DNA of 64,000 nucleotides from positions 1-64,000 of the forward strand of contig NCSJ02000233.1 in NCBI GenBank assembly GCA_002812745.2, in the 5' to 3' direction. The notes under the pieces are model-generated. The model saw nothing but the letters and a program-made list of their open reading frames with translations, had not been told where the DNA came from and searched no databases. This DNA comes from Scytalidium lignicola. Its lineage: Eukaryota; Ascomycota; Leotiomycetes. A program made the position numbers and the translations under genes. Shown here one piece after another: positions 10,561-22,888 of this stretch (the first letter of the stretch is position 1; every line of letters starts with the position of its first letter).

Positions 10561-11478
10561 AGATTAGATGAACGATCTCATCGAAGATTACCAAGACAGC
10601 ACAGCATACATGCGAAACAGAAACGTTGCATTAACCAGGCATAAGAAAAGCGCCTTAAAGCTTGACAGTACCCCTCCTGCTTTCGTATCGTATCGGTATC
10701 TTGACCGCAGCACAAGAAGCGGAGCATTGCCTTACAATAGCCTGATCACTTACGAGCAACGCCAAAATGACGGCCATTTACTCCGCTTTTGTAGGGGGAA
10801 AGGACGTCAATGCTCTGCGCCATTTATTTATTATTCCATTACAGTAGGCATAGAACAGCACAAGTAATTACAGGACGGTACATAACCCGGCGAATGAAAA
10901 GGAACACATCCCGCCGCCTGTGCTTGCCCCTCACCACTGGAAGAACATTGCCCCTGTCCACTAGCACGTATGTAGCAGGTGAATAATCCTCCCCTCATCG
11001 GCACACTTCTCCTCTAGAAAAGGGATAAGCTTTTTCAGCAGCGGTAGTGGCGCGGGGAAGTGTCTTGGCTTCCTGCTTCAGAACCGGTCTTGTATGTACT
11101 GCACTCTCGGTCTTGCACTGCGTGGAAGGTGTTCATCCGAGGTTACTTTCAAATGCGCGAGAGCATCCATAAACTTGCCATCATGGTGCGAACCCTGTGT
11201 ACTGCACAATCAAGAGTGGACCATGGAGATTTTATTGCTCAATTCACCTGCAGCTTACGGGTATAATCCCCGTATTATTTACTGATTATCCCAGAGCTGC
11301 TGAGAACCTTGACCACGAAAGTCTACCTTCCTGATCGACACTTAGTGATAGCACCAGAGTGCACATCGACCCATGCGATGGCTGCGGAGTATTTAAGAGG
11401 AGTATCAGTTCCTCTTCCACGAAGTGTACATAATATGAACGGAGCGGTTTGTGCTTCTCAACAGATAAAGAAGACATC

Positions 11479-13373
11479 ATGGTTAATAATAAATTGCTAT
11501 CTTTCCTTGCAATCGTTGCATTGCTTCTCACGGCGGACGCCTGTGTGACCATCCAGCACCCCTTTCCACCCGGCCAAGGAAGCATTCCCTCCAGAGCGGC
11601 AGCAGTGCGGCAGGAGTATGAGTATGTCTGGGATGAATATGCGAAGTATGCCTTTGGAAGTGATGATCTACTGCCGCTCTCCCACGCTGCAGAGAACGAT
11701 CTGTTCGGGTGGGGAGCGACGATTGTCGATGGCATCGATACCGCAGTGGTGATGGGTCTCACGGACATCGTGAAGCAGCAGCTGGCGTGGATCGCAGGTG
11801 TCGATTTCGGCCGCTCCGAGTCTATTGTCGACGAGTTTGATGCCATGATCCGCTACATCGGCGGCCTACTGAGCGCATACGACCTGATTCACAGCCCTCT
11901 CGTTCCTCCCGGCACCTACGATTCAGAGCATGTAGAAGCGCTGTTGAAGGCGGCCACGACCATCTCGGACCACCTGAAGCCAATGTTTAACACGCCTTCC
12001 GGATTGCCGCTAGCAAATATCAACTTCACCTCAGAAGAGTCATCCAACTGCGACCCAATCGAGCCGTGCAATGCCACTGGTGTCGACACCGCAGTCACCG
12101 GCTCTCTCATCCTTGAATGGTACCGCCTGTCAGATCTGACAAAAGACCCCTCATACCGCCAGCTAGCCCAGCGTACAGAGGCCAACCTGATCAGCCCTGA
12201 TCAAGATCTCATCTACCCAAACATAGTTGGATCAGGCCTCGACGTTGACACGGGCAAGTATACTGACGTCCAGGGCGGCTGGCAGGCCGGAATCGACAGC
12301 TTCTACGAGTACTTGATCAAGACCTACATCTACGCACCGTCAGAGCCGTCCACCGTGGACTACAAGAACTTCTGGGTCGGCACCGTCGATTCCACCATGA
12401 CTTATCTGGCAAAGCACCCCTTCGAGCACCCAGAGCTCACCTTCATTACCCAACTCGATGGCAACGGCAATCCAGAATACACCATGGACGACTATGCTTG
12501 TTTTGCTGGCGGTAATCTGTTGTTAGGTGGTCGATATCTTAATAATCCAGCGATCCTCAACTTCGGTTTGGCCGTGACTGATTCTTGCCACGCGCTATTC
12601 AACACCTCTGAAGCAGGTCTAAACCCCTCACGTACGTAAAACAGTGTTCCTAGGCTGCTGTTTCCCAGATTTCTATTAATTGTTACTTTCACGATTAAAT
12701 TATTTAGTTCAATTGCTGACTTTCTTCTTCAGAATGGTCCTGGTTCGACTCTCAGAACCAGACTTACAACCCCTCAGACGCCCAGAACCCGGCCAACGTT
12801 GCCTACGCCGAGAAAAATGGCTTTTATATCACCGATGCCTTCTGGGGCGCATACCCAGAGCCAATCGAGAGCATGTTCTACGCTTACCGCCTAACTGGTG
12901 ACTCACGCTGGCAGGAATATGCCTGGGAAGCATTTGAATCGATGCTAAACGACACTCGCCGGTCTTCGTCAGAGACGTTCGCACAGTTGAACGATGTTAC
13001 GCAGCCCTTAGGCGGGACTTTGAACGACTATGTACCGAGGCAAGTCGTTACCATAGTCATTTCCAATTCCGTGCTTCGTTTTCATTATTGCCTGTCCTTA
13101 TCCTGCACTTTATAAGTGCATCCCTTACCATCTATCGAGGAAGGGGCAGTGGTTCCGATATATCCCCTAATTCGCTCCGCAATCTTTTTCCCTCCAGCTG
13201 CTCTCTGCTCATTTTCTTACTCTTGCTCTTGTAGTTTCCTCTTCGCCGAAGTTCTCAAGTACTTCTATCTCATTTTCTCCGACCCGTCACTCGTAAGCCT
13301 CGACGAGTACGTCTTCAATACCGAGTGCCACCCGTATAAGATCCAGAGCGGCACCTGCGCGACCCGTGGGTAA
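11479..13373 (+). CDS. Secreted class I alpha-mannosidase, glycoside hydrolase family 47
   Basis: Exons 11479-12631, 12733-13039 and 13235-13373 give 532 residues. A signal peptide ([21 protein letters not shown]) leads into a GH47 catalytic domain covering the rest. Visible family blocks: [12 protein letters not shown] (about residue 135), [39 protein letters not shown] and the calcium-site block VFNTECHP near the end. GH47 enzymes trim alpha-1,2-linked mannose from N-glycans or secreted glycoproteins. The block before RYIGG reads EFDAMI where FETTI is common, so the usual general-acid Glu appears to be Asp. The last intron has a GC donor (gcaagt) and normal AG acceptor; using it restores [12 protein letters not shown]. 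Start chosen because the signal peptide begins there. A TATTTAA box lies near 11390. Confidence 0.88.
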
Positions 13374-14287
13374 TGCTAGACAGACAAACTCGAGGGAGTT
13401 GATAGAGGAGGAAAGCAAGGCTTTTTATATTAGACATCTTCAAAAGAAGCACTATGCTTAAGATGTGGATGCGCTAGTAAACTAAAAGAGCATCCATGAA
13501 CGTCTAAAGGCAAGTTATCATATAAAATAATAATAAATATGTTAAATTTAATCACCTTTTCACTTTCAAATATTATATTTCAATGATAAGACAAGCTAGA
13601 ATTTGACTATGTTCTTTGATATATAAGATGCTACGATTATAAATCTCTATCTAATCCTAACTTATAAGCTAGTAAGCTACACAAGCCTAAATTAGTGTTA
13701 CCCTAGCTAGTTTTACTTGTTTGATTAGTAAGGTTGTGGCTGTTTAGCTTTGCACAGCGCTGTTGGTTGAACTGAGAGATTAGATTAATTCTATTTGGAG
13801 AGGTACGACTATGTCTAATATATACCAAATAGTAATGACTATGACTAGCTATTGTTGGAGTAGGCTATAGACACTTCTGGACTACTGTCAGATTGAAATT
13901 TTACTATACAGCGAGACCCTATAGTGGAACCAATACGGGCTTACGGTTGAGATTAGTACGTGGCATATATAAATAACGTATAATAGAGCTTATAGAAATG
14001 TAACAGTTACAATATTTTATTACTATTCGTGACACGGAATAATAGTGGAAAATTGGAAATTAATTGCAGTTCTAAATTCTCAGCATGAAGATTTTGTTTT
14101 ATATATTTGAATGAGATTTATAGAATGGGTAACTTTGTGGTTTCTATAATGAAAGAGATCTATAGAATGAATGAAATTTAACTTTATGCAAAGTTTATTA
14201 AACAATTTAATACCATGATGCCAAGAGTGAAGTCTAATAACAAAAGAGATGTATGATCAAGCAGAAATATCCCTCATGATATGTCTC
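13374..14287. other. AT-rich intergenic sequence
   Basis: Between the 3' ends of the convergent GH47 and small secreted protein genes. No open frame, RNA gene or clear repeat was found; both 3' UTRs should lie here. Confidence 0.5.
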
Positions 14288-14809
14288 TTAATTTTTAGAC
14301 ACGGTTTGGCAGGCGTTAGGGATACTTGCCGCTGGTGGAGGTGGAGCACCAACCGCTTGAGCAGCCGAAGCCCAGAGTTGTGTCACAGAAGGTAAAACGA
14401 ATTTACAACGGGTGTCGTTGATGCTGGAGATCGCATTGTTGACTGCGTCAACCTCGTCTGGACTATTGATGATATTCTGTAGCTGCGTGATGACATTGCC
14501 AAACACCCGCATCAGGGTATTGACAGCAGACAGGCCGTCCGAATCTAGGTTATTGACATCGGAAAGGATTTGAAGTTGGATTGGTTCATCGTTGGCATTG
14601 TCCAGAGCGGTTTGGGCGGCGCTTTGCAATTCTGATGGGCTCTGGCCCACTGGAGCATCAAGGAAGGAGTTGACGTTGTCTACGTTGTTAATCCAAGCGT
14701 TGATGGAATTAAACACTTGCTGCTCGTCGATGCGCTTCTGCAAAGTGGTAGGCAGGGCCATAGCAGAGGCGGCTAGGAAGGCGCTGAGGAAAATAGTAGA
14801 GGCCTTCAT
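14288..14809 (-). CDS. Small secreted protein, Ala/Pro-rich C-terminus
   Basis: A single exon of 173 residues. It starts with a clear signal peptide (MKASTIFLSAFLAASAMA) followed by a Lys-Arg site (TTLQKR) where a Kex2-type protease could cut. The mature part is Asn/Asp/Gln-rich, predicted mainly helical, and has only two cysteines (in DTRCKF and PNACQTV), which could form one disulphide. A short PPPP tract precedes the last cysteine. TATATAAGT lies about 120 bp upstream (near 14935). I do not recognise a characterised family; a secreted hydrophobic-surface or effector-like role is possible but unproven. Confidence 0.8.
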   Translation of the reverse strand: MKASTIFLSAFLAASAMALPTTLQKRIDEQQVFNSINAWINNVDNVNSFLDAPVGQSPSELQSAAQTALDNANDEPIQLQILSDVNNLDSDGLSAVNTLMRVFGNVITQLQNIINSPDEVDAVNNAISSINDTRCKFVLPSVTQLWASAAQAVGAPPPPAASIPNACQTVSKN

Positions 14810-14924
14810 TTTTATTTATAGATTGAAATAGATAAATCAGGTGTTTTAGTTGGTTTGTTTGGTTGGCTATGAAGTGTTGATGAAGTGATCTGGAGAAGTG
14901 AGGGATACATTTGAAGCAGTACAT

Positions 14925-17900
14925 CCTTCTTACTTATATACTATTTTCGAGTGCTATTTGGAGAAGTACTAGTATGGCAATGACGACGTGGTATTGAGTC
15001 TAAGTGAGTATATGTTCTATGTATAGACTTGGTTCAAATATAGCAATGGAGTATCTCCAATAAGGATATACGAAGTCATTCATTCTCAGAAAAATTGAAA
15101 CTTAACTTATGTTGCATATTGCGCACCGCTTCATTAATGTTCATACTAATTGCTGATATCATGGCTAACAAGCTTCGTGGCACTCGATCTAACGGCGACT
15201 GGAGTCAGACAGATCTAGTTCGGGAAGAAAAATCACCGCGTGGCTAGATTGAGGGATGGCTTACTGTGTATCTTCGCGCCTAAAACGATCATCAACAAGG
15301 ATGAAGGGATTCAGACAACGGTCACTAGCTCGTTTGGGAATATTTTGTATTTTTTAGACCCGTAATATTACAACCAGATCAAATCAGCAGACACGAACTA
15401 TTATGGCTTTTGTGGAGAGAGATGCGAAAACATTTGCGTAGGTACGTGTAATGCTGACGATTGGAGAAAGCTTGGAAACGAACCAAAAGTGATGCGGGGT
15501 CATCGGCTCCGTGTGGCGCTGCCAACACAGCCACTACATCCACTACAAAGCAGTAGAGGCACAAATAGCTAGGAAAGTCCATTACGGAGTAGTACAGGAC
15601 AATATTATAGCACTGCCCTAAGCTTCTGTTGCGGCCGTAATCATCATAATTCAGATCCGCATGAAGATCTTTGATTTATATTGAGCACATTACTCAAAGT
15701 TAAAAGAAGATAAAGAAGAATATCCAACNTTTTTTGTGGCGAGATAACCTTCTACGAGGATATTTTAGTTAAAGCGAAATATCTAGTCAAAGACTAAGGT
15801 TCTGTCAAATTATCAACTTTGACCCAGGACAGCAAGATCAGAAAGGAAGCCCAGTTACGAAATTGAGACTTGACCAATGAAAGAACATGGTGCTGTTACT
15901 ATACCATTTTAAGCAAGTAGATGAGCAAATATCGAGATATAATTGTAAACCAATTACAGAATTCAACCGGCTGATTGGTACCGAGTGATTTGAATGTAGT
16001 GCTGACAAAATCCCTCATAATAATAAATCCTGATATCGTTAGATCTTGCTTTGGACCCTAGTTAGTTTAGAAGGTTTTAGATTTGAGATTATACGGTAGT
16101 TGGTCAACTAACCAAACTGGTGGTTCAACTAGAAAGTACTACGTGCGTGAAAGCAAATTCACTGTCTTATTTCTATATTTATCGTATGCTAAAAGTCGAA
16201 CTATTCTCGTTACCAAGTTAAAAGCGGCACTCTTCCTTGACTACTCGATTCCAACCCGCTCGGTAAAGGTCAAGGCCGTAGATTGCCAGATTGCTAATAA
16301 CTAAATAATAAATTCGGGTTTCAAAGTTCACGAGCCAACTAGGAATGAGAATCTTGCATAGTAAATAAGTCTATATCAGCACAGCCGCTCTATAACTAAT
16401 CCCGATATACCACTGTAGTCTAGATCCTACCAAATTTGTCTATTGCGAGCCAACTTGCCCACCCAACCTCCCTGTATAATCTAAAGTCTTTGTACACTAA
16501 TATGATCGACGGCAGTTTATGCTATCTAATATACAAAGTGGAATCCATCGTGCTCTCTGCGTTTCTCCAACGAATCATTTACGATATTCCTGGCATAATA
16601 TTCCATGATAATATCTGTGAGATCGTGAGTTGAAATAGTTCCGTATGTTTCCTTCTTCATATTTGAACTATTCTCTCCACAAGATCCAGAGGGACTTCCA
16701 AATTTAGTACATCATTTTCAAACCAACATCCTGGGAAACATATGACTACAATATCATCGATCTTACAAACAGGTAAAATATAAGAAGGACCACTAAGGAC
16801 TCAAAGCCAAATATAATCTACCATGTGGACCAGAGGGCTTGTCTCCCCTAACAGGAAGGTTGTCTGTTATATACCTAAAAATAACCCGATCGTGATCACG
16901 TCAGTGTATTTGATAAGAGTAAATAGTAGGGTTGATCTAATGTCCTCTGAACATGCAAAGACGATGAATTCTGCAGATACTTTCTCAATAACTTTTCAAC
17001 AACTCCTCGTCTGTATATTGGCTCCCCAGATCTGTCTGAATATCCACATTCTTCGTGATGTAGTAGATGAGAAAGTGGGCTACATCTGTTTCCTAGTGGA
17101 GATAAGGCATAAGAATCACTATGTTTTCCTTTTATCGGTTACTCCATAATTTAGGTCTGGTGAAGTTAGCCAGGCTGTGAGGTGAGATCTCACATGCTGA
17201 CGTGTCGGTCGCATGAATCTAGCATGGTGCCGATAGGGATAATCACTATTCTACTACAAGGAAATGCTTTATGTTCACGATGGTCTTATCTTGCGATCAG
17301 CTATCTTCACTTTGATTGGAATCTCTCTTGTAAAGAGCTTTCATGAGACTTTGTATTCACATTAATATGACGCTACGAAGAACGAGAATTAGTAGCTTCT
17401 ACCCNAAAAAATGTTCTTCGTAGGAAAATAATCCATCTGATATGATCTCTATCTGGTAACTCGGTCATGAAGCCATTAAGAACCTGTTCAACTCAGAAAT
17501 AGTTTCGGAATAAATTGCATTGGCCTTAGCAAAGTCTATGATCAAAGCTAGCTTCCCAAAAGACATCGTATCTCTGCCCTAGTATCACAATTATCTCTCA
17601 CATAGCTCTTCGTTGATCTCATATTCGATGTTTTGTGAAATCTAGGCTCCAATCAAAGGATCTTTATACGTTCTCATAGATGAACCAAGTTGAGAATAAA
17701 GGACATTCTTTAGAAGATTTAAAATCGCTTCGTCTCCTCTATTATTCTATGTTAGAAAATACTGAGCAATCTCAGAAGAGAAAGCTTCTGTTCTATAATT
17801 AAGGTGATCTAGCTCATGACTGATAACGTACGATTGCCTCTTTCTAAGCTGAACTACCCCGCAACTACATGTCTGATATTAGCTAAAATACCTTTAAGCA

Positions 17901-18150
17901 TCCTTGCAAAGATAATTATCTCTTCAATATACATAGTAACTACTCTCATGACCTAGAATGTCTCATTTTTTTCAATATTTAAAGTGGCGGGTCGAAGTTA
18001 CTTTTAAGACTCTCAGCCGTACGTGTTAATTGCCAAAGCCCTGTGATCTGGATGCGATGTGGCTTGCGGCTAAAAATGTTATTTGACTCGTTGTGCCCCT
18101 CAGCTCTAAATCCTGCAACCGACTCCAATTTCGCTGCTCGGAGGGCCAAC
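14925..18150. other. Gene-poor region, 3.2 kb
   Basis: Only short open frames without family similarity occur here. Minus-strand readings at about 17450-17760 look faintly protein-like (for example a patch near 17500 reading LRPMQFIPKLFLS) but are full of stops and could not be assigned. N's occur at about 15729 and 17405. I see no tRNA, rRNA or clear transposon ends. Confidence 0.45.
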
Positions 18151-18151
18151 A

Positions 18152-21100
18152 ATGGCGTTGGACTTCGAGGCAGACGTCGATATCCAACGTCTGTCTTTGC
18201 CAGTGACGATCCAATGGTTAGTGTCATAGAACCCCTTTAGCCTTCACTAGAAGGAGGCCGAAAAAGCTGACGCTAGAAGTAAATCCGACGATCTCTGGCA
18301 AGAGGCTCTCGAGTCCCTCGGCAGCGAGCTTCGCTCTATCCTCACGATCAACCAACACCGTGATAGAAGAGTAATTCTCGAGAGTGTGTTGTTCGAAGCC
18401 AGGGAGAAGCGAAAACAATGTTTGGCTAAGAGATGGAAAATCATGAAACGAAATGGAGATATTATTGTGCTCCGCGATGTCTTCGAGAAGATCATAAAGT
18501 GGGTTGACAAGTTTAAGGCTGTGGGCGATGCCGCAATAAACAGCGCTCCAACCTATGCTTCGATTCCATGGGGCGTTGTGAGCATGCTAATCAAGGTTAG
18601 CAAAAACCCATGCTACTATTCCAAGTCATCGTACACTCTGGTCGTCGATAATCAGCAAACTAACTTCACAAGTCATCAATCAATGACAATGAGATATTCG
18701 CGGCGATGATCGACGGTCTCGAAAGGGTAACCAATGTCATGGCTCGATATGCCATCTTTGAGGATGTCTACCTTCGACAACAGACGATGGCATCTAACCA
18801 TTTGAAATCGTCGATGATTGCTCTCTACGCCTCAATTTTAACTTTCTTAGCGAGGTCCTATAAGTATTTTGGACAGAATACGGCTAAGCGCATGGTGAAA
18901 TCAGCACTGGGGCAATCGTCGTCTGATATCCAGGAACCCTTAGATGAGGTAGAAAAGCGGCAGGTCGAGGTCGATAGAACCGCACAGTTGGTAGGCATGG
19001 AGATCTTGCACATGACCTCGACTGGCATGGGGAGTTTGAATAACACCACAGGAAGAATGGCGTCCCAACTGGAGCTTTTGAGTTCGAGTCTTGTGGCCTT
19101 GCAGCAAGGTCAGGTTAAAGTGCAGGATACTTTCACTATGAGGGAGGCTATTGACTCTATCATGGGACCTACTCAAAGACTTCTCGAGAGGTTGCACCGC
19201 TACGATGATTTTCTCACGAGAGAGTCCAGAGATGACATTTTTGATTGGTTGTCGCCAGTGCGATATAGGGTCCATCATCTCACTGAACGGCAGGATCGCC
19301 TACTTGAATCTGGTCAGTGGTTATTTCAAAGTGAGATGTTCCGAAGCTGGCAAAATTCAAGCATATCTGGGACATTGTGGTTACACGGTATGCCTGGTTG
19401 TGGCAAGTCAAAATTAGCGTGAGTATGCTCTGCATTAACTTCTTTGGCCTGAAGGAGATCTGGCAGCAAGTGATAACTCTAGCCTCTTTAGATCTGCAGT
19501 TATCGACGACGAATTAAAGAGACGAGCAGTGAGCAAGTCGACAGACTCTGAACCTGCACCCATTGCATACTTCTATTGTTCAAGAAACAAAGCAGAGCCG
19601 GAGAGGTCTGATCCGCAGGAGATTCTCCGCTGCATAGCACGCCAACTCTGTGGAGATGATCCCACTCGCACTGTCAATGAATCACTCTTTCACGCATATA
19701 GCAAAATGGAAAAGCCGCGACCTGGGAAAAGCAAACTTTTACTGGACCACACTGTTAGCTTGATTCTTCAAGTGCTGGGGGACAACCCGGGAACGATCAT
19801 CATTGATGCCCTTGACGAGTGTGATCCTGAAAAGCGTTATATACTTTTTGAATCACTTGACACTATCGTCAAGCAATCTCCTAATGTTGTCAAAGTCTTC
19901 CTAACAAGTCGTAATGACGGAGATATTGTCTGCCGTCTGAGAACCACGCCAAACATATACATTGACGCTCAGAAAAATAAATCAGATATCCAAAGGTTTA
20001 TTAGTAGTGAAGTGGAAAAGGCAGTGGCGCAGAGACGTATGCTGAATGGGGCTGTGTCCAAGGAATTGCAGATGAGGATCAGCATGGCATTGGATCAAGG
20101 TGCTAGAGGAATGTAATAAGTGTCTTCCCAATGCAGGCTCTCAGTCACTGACATAAATTAGGTTTCGATGGGTCAGTTTGCAAATTCAGAATCTCTGTGA
20201 TCCACGAAGGATGAAGATAGAGGAAGATATTCTCCATGAGCTTTTTCATCTCCCACAGTCACTCCAAGACCTTTACTCCCTCGTCTTTGATCAAATTTTT
20301 GAGCTTGGTCACTCAAGCTACCAGCTGGCACTGTCATCACTTCAGCTCCTTATGGCTGCAGTCCGGCCTATCAATTGGCAAGAATTCCTATTTCTTCTTT
20401 CCTGTTCGAAGACAATAATCGGTCGCCAGCCTTTGAAATCCGAGATTCTGGACATCACATGTAATTTTCTCGAAGACGATAAAGTGGAGGATCGACCTAG
20501 GCTCGTTCATCTTTCTGCAAGAGAATATCTCGAGTCCCGGCCGGAGTTTCTCCCAGATGTCTCGAACATGACTGCGGCTCTCGCATGCTTGGGTAGTCTC
20601 AGTATACAAGGGCCCTTTGTCGCAGAAGTCTATACTTATCCTACTTTATATCTCGGAAATCATTTGGCCGCAACTACTAGGACTCAACGAACAGAGTCTC
20701 GAGATTTGTTACTGCAGTTTCTCATCTCCGAGCCTGAAAACTTCCAATTTCATTCAACCGACCATCTTATTGTTAGAAGGGTCCAGTTCCTGCCAAAATT
20801 ATTCGGAGTTTGGCGAGGGCGGATCAGAGAGTTACTTCATAGCAGGCTTTTGAGCACAGACACTGCAGATTCAGCGGAGATGTGCCAAGTTAGTATGGTT
20901 TCAACCCAACCACTACTAGCTGTATGTGCCATGGGCCTCGAAGATTTGATATCTGCACTTCCTTCCCTCCGGGCTGAAAGTAAGTCTGAAGTGGTTTCAG
21001 ACTTCCCAAATCTTTCCTGGAGAGGACAGGAAGCAATGAATCAATATAAAAATAGAACCTGTATGGAACTAGCTGTGATGTTCAACCGACCTCGGGTTCT

Positions 21101-22040
21101 GCAACAACTATGTGCTCTTGGACTTTCTCTGAATATATACACCTTCGAACAAGAAACACTTCTCCATCTTGCAGCAAAACTTGGCCACGCAGAAGTTGTG
21201 GACGTGTTACTTTCTTGTGGAGTGAATCCGAACCTTCTGAGTGGTAGTGGAACAAAGACACCGCTCCCATTTCCAACTATTTTTCCCCTGCCACAGTCAA
21301 ATCCTCTTGAGCATTCCGCAAAATCTTCTCCTCTTTCACCTCCAATAGCAGCACGGCCACAGACTGCACTTGGCTTTCGAACATACTATGGGGGTAAATC
21401 TGGCGTATATAGTCCGTTCTACGTCAACCAAGAAGCCAAGGCTGCCATTCATCTTGCGGCTGAACGCGAAAACTGCATAAGTACATTAGAGACCTTAATT
21501 AGACACGGCGCGAACGTAAATATCCGAACATCAAACTCGAACACTACCTTGCAGCTAGCATTAGAAGCTGGAAAGTCAACCAATCAAATATTTTCCATTC
21601 TTTTAAAAGCAGGTACAAAACCAAACGATCGGCTTGATCAAGGACAGACAATTCTCCATCTCGTTGCTGCCATGGGTCTGGACGAGATGGTTAGGATTCT
21701 CCTCGCATCGGGAGCCGATGAATTGATTAAAGATGCTTTTGGTCAGACTCCCGGTGAACTTGCATTGCGATATGGACATACGGGGACGGCGAAACTCCTA
21801 GGTGTAGTTGCACCGCCTTCTCAGCCTCTTACAGGTAACCTGCAGCCTCCCAGGCAGGGCAACGCTCGAAGAGTTAAGTCGAATGGAGATGTACCGGCGA
21901 TCATGGTTGACGACTCATCGACCCAACTCGGGGAGGTAGTCTACGTTCAAAACTATAAAAAAGAAGCAGCCCACAGGTTATCATTCAAGAGGTCGGTCAT
22001 GGCAGAATGGTCAAAATTGAAGACGGGTTCCAAACGATGA
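18152..22040 (+). CDS. NACHT-ankyrin STAND (NLR-like) protein
   Basis: Exons 18152-18202, 18251-18595, 18673-19418, 19492-20112 and 20162-22040 give one frame of 1213 residues. The N-terminal helical domain (about residues 20-180, with ASIPWGVVSMLIK) resembles the DUF7708/Goodbye-type domains of fungal STAND proteins. NACHT follows with Walker A GMPGCGKS (about 371-378) and Walker B IIIDALDECD (about 483-492), then a winged-helix-like segment and C-terminal ankyrin repeats (about 860-1130; for example QETLLHLAAKLGHAEVVDVLL). Such proteins act as ligand-sensing switches in non-self recognition and cell death. The first exon is uncertain: the assumed donor (GTGACG) is weak, and a stronger GTTAGT donor at 18217 would leave a 34-bp intron. 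The other splices are well supported. Confidence 0.87.
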
Positions 22041-22888
22041 TGTGATAGCACCTTTTATATGATACATTCCTACGAAGTCGTATGGGATAGCTATCTAAGG
22101 TAGAAGCTAGAATACGACTGAGCTCCATGAGAAATAAGTGAGGCGAACCAGCAGTATTCATTCTTGTGTCACAAACAAGCCCCGCACATGATTTCAAATG
22201 TATATATGAAATTTTCCAATGTCTATACTATAACTAGGGTGTTTGTTCTTCGAGAATCGAATTTGAATACTAAAACATTGCAGGCACTCTTTGCATCTTG
22301 TGCATCGCTAGTGGAGGCTTGACTACCTCTAGTATACGCTCAACTCAGTATCCATACTACCAGTTAGTCCCCAAGTAGCAAATTCTATATTTTACAAAAT
22401 TAAAACTTACATCAGAATCTTTTACAAATGTTACCTGTCTGAATACGCGGTTATTTCCTTTATTTACTTTAGCAATATCTAAGAAATGAAAATTCTATGT
22501 TATTATATATACACGTGCAGTGTTTGAAAGTTGAGTTTATTTGATTATATTTATAAAAAAAATAATAATTATTAACAACATTTTCAACCAAAGCAAAACT
22601 GTTTGTTTGTTAGTGCCTTTTAGGGCGTATAGTAGTTACTTATGCAAAGGCGTAAGCTAACTGTCACGGGGCTGACTCGAGCTCAGCCGCAGCAGCCAGC
22701 CAGCCTCGCATCATTAACCATGCCGTTCCTAAATTTTCTTGCAATAATTCTTCTACATATCTATACCGAGCAGCTTGACTTTATCAACGTCACTAACTGT
22801 TTCCATATTTGTACAAGGATTCAGTGCTCAAGCCTCGCTATATATCACCGCTGGCAACAAGCTGAAAGTTCATGCGGGATTTAGAATC
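22041..22888. other. Intergenic region upstream of the HeLo-pseudokinase gene
   Basis: AT-rich, particularly 22440-22600. Presumably holds the 3' end of the NACHT gene and the promoter of the next gene. The frame of the next gene is open upstream to 22775 but has no ATG there, so no extra coding sequence is claimed. Confidence 0.4.

Noticed and set aside
10568..10867. 99-residue plus-strand ORF with an ATG
   Set aside because: No family similarity, no introns, no promoter features and unusual composition; kept out as chance ORF.
11286..11846. 186-residue minus-strand ORF
   Set aside because: Lies antisense to the GH47 first exon, which has clear homology and a signal peptide.
16823..17149. 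108-residue ORF in the gene-poor region
   Set aside because: No recognised domain or supporting signal; similar-sized random ORFs are expected in 3 kb.
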